From Bradyrhizobium sp. CB1717 (GTDB lineage Bacteria; Pseudomonadota; Alphaproteobacteria; Rhizobiales; Xanthobacteraceae): a stretch of 64,000 bases of DNA. The position numbers were made by a program, and so were the translations under genes. The notes under the pieces were generated by a model. It saw only the letters and a program-made list of their open reading frames with translations. It was not told the origin of the DNA and did not search any database. Of the stretch, positions 59,344-64,000 are shown one piece after another (within the stretch, counting starts at the first letter, position 1; each line of letters opens with the position of its first letter). Location of the stretch: positions 5,332,001 through 5,396,000 of the forward strand of contig NZ_CP121666.1 in assembly GCF_029714325.1 (NCBI RefSeq), read 5' to 3'.

Positions 59344-60366
59344 ATGGAGAGCGCATCGGTGCCTGACACGAACGACCCCAAACCTGATACCGACAAGGCT
59401 GAGGCAGCCAAGGCTGAGACCGCCAAGCCTGAAACCGCCAAGCCTGAAACCGCCAAGCCGGACGAGGCGCGCGCCGACGGCGGGCTGACGCGGGCCTATG
59501 ACCGGATCAAGAGCGCGGAGGAAGACCTTGCGCGGCTGGACCGGCTGGTTTCCGGAATGGAACGCGACAGCGAGGGCCAGCGGGCCTCGCACGCAAGCGC
59601 CGCTGCGACGGCAACCGCAACGTCCGGAAACAAGATGCCGGATGCCAGGGCTCCGAATGCCAAGCTTCGCGATCAAGGCTTGAAGGGAGATCGGACCATG
59701 ATGCGCGCTTTGGTCGGCCTCGTGCTGGCGATCGGCCTGCTCGGTGCCGCCTTCGCTTCGCAATATCGCGATGAGGCCAAATCGATCGGCAAGTCGATCA
59801 TGGCGCGATGGGCTCCGCCGGCCGCGAGCAGCGCCCCGCAAGCCGCCGCCGTGGAAAGTCCCGCGCCGCCGCAGGCTGTGCTGCTGGCTGCCGCGGGTGA
59901 GCCGAGCCCGGTGCCCGTGCCGCAGGTCGCGAAGGACACGGACAGCGCCGCAAAGCCTGCCGCCACGGCGCCCGAGATGTCATCGCCCGAGCTCGCGCAA
60001 TCGCTCAAGGCCATCACGAGCGAGCTCGCGAACATCAGCGGCAAGCTCGAGCAACTGAAAAGCAGCAACGAGCAGACCCTGCGTGAGCAGGCCGCCACCA
60101 TTCAACAGCTCAAGGCGGCGCAGGAGAAGGAGGCGGCGGACAATGCGCGCCTCGCCGCGCAGGTCCAGGCGCTGCAAACGCAACTGACGACGTCATCCAC
60201 GTCTGCGGCCGCCAAGCCCGCCGTGCGCAGCGTTATGAACAATGATGCGGCTCCGCGTGCCCGGCCGCACGTGCCGGATGCCGCGCCCCGGCGGCCCAGG
60301 CCGCCGCCGCGAGGACCCTGGATGCCTCCGCCCTACGGCCCTTATTACGGCGATCCGGATTGGTGA
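59344..60366 (+). CDS. Hypothetical membrane protein with coiled coil and Pro-rich tail
   Basis: A 340-residue protein of unknown function, begun at the ATG at 59344 (an in-frame TTG lies 15 bases upstream). Residues about 10-45 are acidic with a five-residue repeat (ETAKP three times). A helix-rich segment ('YDRIKSAEEDLARLDRLVSGME') leads to one transmembrane helix near residues 121-141. An Ala/Pro linker follows, then a long coiled coil (about 210-285: 'LAQSLKAITSELANISGKLEQLKSSNEQTL...QLKAAQEKEAADNARLAAQVQALQTQL'), and a Pro-rich end ('RRPRPPPRGPWMPPPYGPYYG'). The architecture suggests an envelope-spanning or scaffold protein; similar proteins recur in Bradyrhizobium. Confidence 0.72.
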   Translation: MESASVPDTNDPKPDTDKAEAAKAETAKPETAKPETAKPDEARADGGLTRAYDRIKSAEEDLARLDRLVSGMERDSEGQRASHASAAATATATSGNKMPDARAPNAKLRDQGLKGDRTMMRALVGLVLAIGLLGAAFASQYRDEAKSIGKSIMARWAPPAASSAPQAAAVESPAPPQAVLLAAAGEPSPVPVPQVAKDTDSAAKPAATAPEMSSPELAQSLKAITSELANISGKLEQLKSSNEQTLREQAATIQQLKAAQEKEAADNARLAAQVQALQTQLTTSSTSAAAKPAVRSVMNNDAAPRARPHVPDAAPRRPRPPPRGPWMPPPYGPYYGDPDW

Positions 60367-60391
60367 GCCCGTAAGACGCGTGGCTTGAGAG

Positions 60392-60477
60392 CGTAGCCCG
60401 GATGGAGCGAAGCGTAATCCGGGACCAGCGCGGCATGGGGCGAGGCCCCGGATTGCGCTTCGCTCCATCCGGGCTAC
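60392..60477. repeat. Palindromic repeat, GTAGCCCGGATGG family (copy B1)
   Basis: An 86-bp element with perfect 22-bp inverted ends (GTAGCCCGGATGGAGCGAAG... and its complement); the stem extends to about 31 bp with one mismatch. It lies 25 bp after the stop of the hypothetical membrane protein. A second copy is at 61517-61601. Confidence 0.88.
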
Positions 60478-60486
60478 AGGCGTGCC

Positions 60487-60574
60487 GTAGGGTGGGCAAA
60501 GGCGCACTCGCGCCGTGCCCACCATCTCATGTCGAGATAGCGTTGGTGGGCACGCTCCGCTTTGCCCACCCTAC
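60487..60574. repeat. Palindromic repeat, GTAGGGTGGGCAAAG family (copy A3)
   Basis: Perfect 15-bp terminal inverted repeats, GTAGGGTGGGCAAAG (60487-60501) and its complement (60560-60574), around an internal second inverted pair (GTGCCCACCA / TGGTGGGCAC). It is separated from B1 by nine bases. Confidence 0.85.
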
Positions 60575-60602
60575 GAAGCTTTGATTTCCGCGGAGGCAGA
60601 AA

Positions 60603-60661
60603 TGGTGGGTTACGCTGCGCGAGCTGCGCTTCGCGCAGTCGCGGAGCTAACCCACCCTACG
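60603..60661. repeat. Palindromic repeat, GTGGGTTACGCTGCG family (copy A4)
   Basis: GGTGGGTTACGCTGCGCGAG...GCGGAGCTAACCCACCCTAC; the centre (GCTGCGCTTCGCGCAGTCGC) is itself palindromic. It ends 15 bp before the stop of the minus-strand gene at 60676 and may serve as its terminator. Confidence 0.8.
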
Positions 60662-60675
60662 GACCTACGCCCGTC

Positions 60676-61182
60676 TCACTTTACTTCGCTCATCGTCACC
60701 TTGGCGGCGATCCCGGTCAGCTCGGAATCCTCCGGTGCAAGCTCCTCATCAGGAGACGGCCCGACCGAGACTTCCGCCATTCTGCGCTTGACCTGTTCGC
60801 ATGTCTTGCGGACGTCCTCGGTGAACAGCGCGCATTCTTCGATGCGCTTGAAGATCTTCCGTCCCTCTTCACGATACCCCGCCGCCGTTTCCCGCATGAA
60901 GTCGATCGCATCATGGACCTGGGCTGTCAGCGCCTCGCATTTTTGCGCGGCGTCGATCAACTCGGTGCCCATGGCCTCGATCTCTTTTGCAGCGGACTCA
61001 TAATCACGAATGACCGCCTCTGCACTGAGCGCGCCGACGCGCGTGACGCCCTCGGTGTGCTCGACGTAATCAGGCAAAGCAATGGAGGTAAGAGAGCTTC
61101 CCGGGCGTACCGACGAAATGTCCGCCTCGAGCTGAACCAGGTTCACGCCTTCCCGTCTGCGCAATTGTTCAACACTTGCCAT
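60676..61182 (-). CDS. Hypothetical helical protein
   Basis: A 168-residue cytosolic protein; the ATG at 61182 has GGGAGG upstream. After about 50 residues of mixed structure ('VNLVQLEADISSVRPGSSLTSIALPDYVEHTEGVTRVG') residues about 55-140 form long amphipathic helices ('IRDYESAAKEIEAMGTELIDAAQKCEALTAQVHDAIDFMRETAAGYREEGRKIFKRIEECALFTEDVRKTCEQVKRRM') with three cysteines, probably a coiled coil. I do not recognise the family and no neighbour suggests a role. Confidence 0.68.
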   Translation of the reverse strand: MASVEQLRRREGVNLVQLEADISSVRPGSSLTSIALPDYVEHTEGVTRVGALSAEAVIRDYESAAKEIEAMGTELIDAAQKCEALTAQVHDAIDFMRETAAGYREEGRKIFKRIEECALFTEDVRKTCEQVKRRMAEVSVGPSPDEELAPEDSELTGIAAKVTMSEVK

Positions 61183-61299
61183 TTGATTGGTCCTCCCAAT
61201 ACGCACCCAGAACCCCAAACGGTATTGGGTTTATTACGGGGGTAAGTGGCATTCTACACTGATGTATTCTTGACAGCCGCAGCTTTGCCATTTTTTCCC

Positions 61300-61429
61300 G
61301 ATCGTGGGCGCCACACGCAGCGATGAGGGATTCATCATCGCGCAACCTCTCCTGGTTGCAGGCGATGCCGCCAGGATCAGCGCGATGAAGCGGCAGTTTT
61401 TGCGGCTTGCGGCGGAGGACGGGGATTAG
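61300..61429 (+). pseudogene. Remnant of the 3' end of a lytic transglycosylase paralogue
   Basis: In one frame the sequence reads 'FFPIVGATRSDEGFIIAQP...AARISAMKRQFLRLAAEDGD' and stops at 61427-61429. This matches the C terminus of the intact gene at 56295-57089 ('FQMIAGTRCGDHLVAGYVGKVNAMKRQFLRLAAEDP'), with 'AMKRQFLRLAAED' identical and an insertion of several residues before it. No start or N-terminal domain precedes it. Both the intact gene end and the remnant are followed directly by a GTAGGGTGG-family repeat. Confidence 0.7.
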
Positions 61430-61446
61430 AAGGAGCGGAGACAGAC

Positions 61447-61504
61447 GTAGTGGGTTACGCGGCGCGAGCTGCGCTTCGCGCAGTCGCTTTGCTAACCCAC
61501 CTAC
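61447..61504. repeat. Palindromic repeat, GTAGTGGGTTACGC family (copy A5)
   Basis: GTAGTGGGTTACGC...GCTAACCCACCTAC, with the centre GAGCTGCGCTTCGCGCAGTCGC shared almost exactly with copy A4. It lies 18 bp after the transglycosylase remnant. Confidence 0.82.
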
Positions 61505-61516
61505 GAGCTTGAGAGC

Positions 61517-61601
61517 GTAGCCCGGATGGAGCGAAGCGTAATCCGGGACCAGCGCAGCTCAGGGCAAGTCCCCGGATTGCGCTTCGCTCCATCCGGGCTA
61601 C
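61517..61601. repeat. Palindromic repeat, GTAGCCCGGATGG family (copy B2)
   Basis: An 85-bp element whose outer 22 bp on each side are identical to copy B1; only the central 20 or so bases differ. The preceding 'CTTGAGAGC' is also shared with B1. It lies 29 bp after the stop side of the minus-strand gene at 61630. Confidence 0.88.
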
Positions 61602-61629
61602 AGACATTCGTCAATTCTGCGCTTGGCCA

Positions 61630-61914
61630 CTACCACCAATACGGCCAGCGCCATCCCTCATAGCGAACATATGACGGCACCAGCGGCGGGCCGTAGGGAT
61701 CGACGCGGTCGTCTTCCGGGCGATAGCGATAGCGGGGAACGACATTGTAATCCCACGGCGTCGGCCTCAGCACGGGCGCCGTGACGATGAGCCTCTCTTG
61801 CGGTGCGCGAACGACCACGGCCTTCCGCGTCCGGGCTTCAGCGCCTGATATCCCCTGGCTGCACAGCACCAGGGCCGTTGTTCCGAGCGCACAGGCGAGC
61901 GTCATCTTTGTCAT
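61630..61914 (-). CDS. Small exported hypothetical protein, Pro/Tyr/Trp-rich
   Basis: A 94-residue protein; the ATG at 61914 follows GGGAG at some distance. The signal peptide is MTKMTLACALGTTALVLCSQG with cleavage near 'GAEA'. The mature part is rich in Pro, Arg and aromatic residues ('VLRPTPWDYNVVPRYRYRPEDDRVDPYGPPLVPSYVRYEGWRWPYWW'), a composition typical of small rhizobial envelope proteins. Function unknown. Confidence 0.7.
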   Translation of the reverse strand: MTKMTLACALGTTALVLCSQGISGAEARTRKAVVVRAPQERLIVTAPVLRPTPWDYNVVPRYRYRPEDDRVDPYGPPLVPSYVRYEGWRWPYWW

Positions 61915-62003
61915 GCGTTGGTCTCCCTGCCGCCAGAGTGCAAAAGGACTCAAGGCAAGGCAAGCGAATTCGCTGCCCCCCTCGCAGCGGCTGCGACATC
62001 CGG

Positions 62004-62525
62004 TCAGCGCCGCGAGTCCCGCCTCGCCTGTGCCCTCTTGTTGGCCTGCGAAACCCGCCCAATCTTCGAGGGAGGAAGTTTGACGGTTCGACGACGGCTC
62101 GGCAGTGCACGCATGCCGTCATGTGACGTGGGATGATTTTCCGGGCGCGCGAACTGCCTGGCCCGGCGCAGCGCCAGCGCCCGTCGGGCGGCCTCTCCCA
62201 GCTCGCGCCTTGCTTCAAAGTTCTGGACCCGTCTCAGCTCCTTGTTGACGCGCTTGAGGGCGGCAACAAAAACTTCCTTGCGCCGGAAGGTGTTTGCCCC
62301 CGCCCCCGGCGTGCGGCGACCGCCGGGGTCGGCCGAACCTTTCGCGACGCGTCGTTGGCGGTGCGCCAGCGTTCGTTCCTTGTCGCGAAGATCACGCAGG
62401 ACGGCACGCAATTTCTCCAATGCCGCACGATCGACCTCTCCGATCGCGGGATGGTGGGACGTCAGGACAATCTGCTGTTCCTCATGGTTCAAGATGCTGG
62501 ACTCGAATTTACATGGCCTCGACAT
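62004..62525 (-). CDS. Hypothetical basic protein
   Basis: A 173-residue protein, very basic (runs such as 'RKEVFVAALKRVNKELRRVQNFEARRELGEAARRALALRRARQF'). It has no signal or membrane helix. The middle is a predicted coiled helix and the C terminus 'SRRRTVKLPPSKIGRVSQANKRAQARRDSRR' would bind nucleic acid or acidic partners. It begins inside the end of the membrane protein gene at 62509 (17-bp overlap), so the two are co-translated and probably act together. No family recognised. Confidence 0.62.
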   Translation of the reverse strand: MSRPCKFESSILNHEEQQIVLTSHHPAIGEVDRAALEKLRAVLRDLRDKERTLAHRQRRVAKGSADPGGRRTPGAGANTFRRKEVFVAALKRVNKELRRVQNFEARRELGEAARRALALRRARQFARPENHPTSHDGMRALPSRRRTVKLPPSKIGRVSQANKRAQARRDSRR

Positions 62526-63105
62526 CCTTCTCCTCCTTCGATGAATGAGAACGCCAGGGGACGTCGCTATCGAGCACGACATCCGCAGCAGCAAGCCGGC
62601 GAAAAAGCGCCTTGCGGCGGGCTATCGGCGGCCACTCGTAGAGAAAGATGTCGGACGGCTTCCAGATCGCAACCCACCCGAAGATCAGAAAGCTCTCCTG
62701 CAGGATCCGGGAAACGGGACTCGCGCCCAGCTCGCGCAACAGGAGCCAGCCGAGCACCAGGCATAACGACAGGATGGAAAGGCCAACCGCGAGCGAGAAC
62801 CGCCCGTTCCTGAACAGCTCCCGCATCTCCCGGGTCATGGCCTCGCTTCTGAGGTCGAAATGATCCTTCACCGCGATGACGATGTCGCTTGCGGACGCTT
62901 GCGACAGCTCGTCCGACGGCAGATGAATGACGATCGCGATGGGCGCATCGATCGGCAATTCCTGCGCACGGCCCACGATGTAGTCTTCGGCGTCGTGCGC
63001 AAGCGCACTTTCCCTGAATGGCGACGGATCCAGCGTGTTGAAGAGCTGCGACACCTTCCGAAGCTTCAGCTCGATGCGGCCGGTCGGCATGGCCATGGCG
63101 TCCAT
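62509..63105 (-). CDS. Hypothetical two-helix membrane protein
   Basis: A 198-residue protein. Residues 1-100 are soluble ('GRIELKLRKVSQLFNTLDPSPFRESALAHDAEDYIVGRAQELPIDAPIAIVIHLPSDE'). Two membrane helices follow (about 105-125 'LAVGLSILSLCLVLGWLLL' and 136-153 'ESFLIFGWVAIWKPSDIFL'), and the last 45 residues are cytosolic and basic. The ATG at 63105 touches a long hairpin (63107-63157) with no visible ribosome site; ATGs at 63096 and 63090 are alternatives. The family is unknown to me. It overlaps the basic-protein gene downstream. Confidence 0.68.
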   Translation of the reverse strand: MDAMAMPTGRIELKLRKVSQLFNTLDPSPFRESALAHDAEDYIVGRAQELPIDAPIAIVIHLPSDELSQASASDIVIAVKDHFDLRSEAMTREMRELFRNGRFSLAVGLSILSLCLVLGWLLLRELGASPVSRILQESFLIFGWVAIWKPSDIFLYEWPPIARRKALFRRLAAADVVLDSDVPWRSHSSKEEKDVEAM

Positions 63106-63106
63106 T

Positions 63107-63157
63107 GCAAGCCATCGTCACGTTTGCCGCGCCAACGTGTCCCGACCGATGGCTTGC
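63107..63157 (-). promoter_or_regulatory. Leader hairpin abutting the start codon
   Basis: GCAAGCCATCG (63107-63117) and CGATGGCTTGC (63147-63157) are perfect 11-bp inverted repeats. Inside them CACGTT (63119-63124) and AACGTG (63134-63139) form a second perfect stem. In the transcript of the gene starting at 63105 this makes a long two-part hairpin ending two bases before the ATG and covering the position of the ribosome binding site. Confidence 0.6.
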
Positions 63158-63197
63158 CGCCATCGGGGAATGTACTGAGGACCGGGGGCGTCGTGCC

Positions 63198-63833
63198 CTA
63201 CGCGCGCGCCCGGCGCAACGCCTCCACCAGCTTCGTCCTTTGCTTGCCCCAGCGGGTCTCTTCGGCCTCGGCGCGTTCGTCGAGTGCGGCGCGCTCGGCT
63301 TCGATCTGCTCCGTTCGCGCCTCGTGCTCCCGCCTCGCCTCGTCGAGCGCCGCCTCGGCCGCGGCGACCGCCTTGTCGCGGCGCGCACGCTCCTTGGCGC
63401 GGGCGGCCTCCTCCTTCCGGCGCTCGGCTTCGCGCCGCCGCTCCTCCTTCTCGAACGCCGCGGAGGCCTTGCGCGCCTGCTGGTCGTCGATCTTGCGGGA
63501 CGGTTTGTGCGCCGTCTTGGCGGCGCGTTTGCCCGGCTTGGACTTGCGTTTGGGCTTGTCCTCGGCGTCGGCAAGATCGGACGGCAGCGCCGCGCTCTCG
63601 GCGAACGAACCGTCCGATCCGACCGGACGCCTGAGCACGACGCCCGGCTTCGCCATGGTCGCGGCGACGATGGCGGGATCGTCGGTCTCCTTGGCCACGC
63701 CCTGGTGGAACAAATTGGAGCTGGCGCCCCAGGCCTCGAGCGCCGCCTTCATCGAGGGCGCAGCGACGGCCTGGTCGTAGAAGCCGAGCGAGGTCTGGTA
63801 GGTCTTCAGCTTTCTCTTGAGTTGCTTCGGCAT
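63198..63833 (-). CDS. Hypothetical coiled-coil protein (TolA-like composition)
   Basis: A 211-residue protein begun at the ATG at 63833, where the conserved 'MPKQLKRKLKTYQTSLGFYDQAVAAPSMKAALEAWGASSNLFHQG' opens. Residues about 45-85 include 'DDPAIVAATMAKPGVVLRRPVGSDGSF'. Residues about 100-205 are a highly charged Ala/Glu/Lys/Arg helix ('AFEKEERRREAERRKEEAARAKERARRDKAVAAAEAALDEARREHEARTEQ'). The composition leads such proteins to be labelled TolA-like, but there is no membrane anchor or TolA C-terminal domain, so that label is not supported. The recurrent N terminus suggests a distinct small family in Bradyrhizobium. Confidence 0.72.
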   Translation of the reverse strand: MPKQLKRKLKTYQTSLGFYDQAVAAPSMKAALEAWGASSNLFHQGVAKETDDPAIVAATMAKPGVVLRRPVGSDGSFAESAALPSDLADAEDKPKRKSKPGKRAAKTAHKPSRKIDDQQARKASAAFEKEERRREAERRKEEAARAKERARRDKAVAAAEAALDEARREHEARTEQIEAERAALDERAEAEETRWGKQRTKLVEALRRARA

Positions 63834-64000
63834 GTCGCCCCGCGACGCATCAGCTCCCGGCCGTCGCGCCAGTGCCACAATGCCATCATGCCCCTGTTTT
63901 GCCCGACGGGTCAAACGCTGTTCGGTATCGCCGAAGTCGGACCAAAGGGCAGGCTCTCACGACTCGTCCCTCGCCACGCATCATTTGGGGCCGGCTTTGG

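Larger units (their letters stand above)
61183..61629. other. Gene-free stretch with a gene remnant and repeats
   Basis: The 447 bp hold the promoter region of the helical protein gene, a remnant of a lytic transglycosylase 3' end (61300-61429), repeat A5 (61447-61504) and repeat B2 (61517-61601). I see nothing else in it. Confidence 0.6.

Overview
The window is about 64 kb of a high-GC alphaproteobacterial chromosome, most likely Bradyrhizobium or a close relative in the Nitrobacteraceae. The basis is gene content (BA14K-like and DUF1236 proteins, CHASE3 kinases, NDUFA12, a B12-dependent ribonucleotide reductase, receptor-type class III cyclases), promoters matching the alphaproteobacterial EcfG stress sigma factor, and intergenic palindromic repeats of the kind common in this group. 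I see no rRNA, tRNA, CRISPR array or insertion sequence.

1-12.8 kb is mainly housekeeping. It holds the end of a probable O-antigen ligase gene, an amino-acid-type substrate-binding protein, a DMT exporter beside an internally deleted DMT remnant, a dehydrogenase, prfB with its programmed +1 frameshift, a class A penicillin-binding protein, a septal-type amidase, and RNase E with a His/Asp-rich insert. 12.8-23.7 kb is metabolic and regulatory: a cupin-type regulator divergent from an amidase/FAD-oxidase pair, a TPR protein, an HTH regulator divergent from an SDR gene, then dctA, bioY and an aminotransferase.

23.9-41.2 kb contains a periplasmic quality-control pair (M48 protease, DsbA-like protein), a DUF1236 protein, and the conserved series aroQ, accB, accC, aat, DUF2155, NDUFA12. 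That series is broken by two blocks. One is a three-gene histidine kinase/response regulator operon behind an EcfG-type promoter. The other is about 6 kb of accessory genes: esterase, SBF-like transporter, frameshifted methyltransferase, GlxA regulator divergent from an isonitrile-hydratase-like gene, and a DUF899 gene.

41.3-50.3 kb has a BA14K-like protein, a response regulator with a hybrid kinase, an O-methyltransferase of lower GC, and an orphan binding protein paired with a membrane cyclase. 50.3-54.9 kb is nrdJ, with two candidate NrdR boxes upstream.

54.9-64 kb is accessory and repeat-rich. It includes a perfect 30-bp palindrome, a truncated gene, an AbiEii-type toxin with an unrecognised partner, a lytic transglycosylase and a remnant of its paralogue's 3' end, a phasin, several small envelope proteins, a set of palindromic repeats, and unknown genes to the end. 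Three matches to GGAAC-N16-CGTT, each just upstream of a start codon, suggest that part of the window belongs to the general stress regulon.
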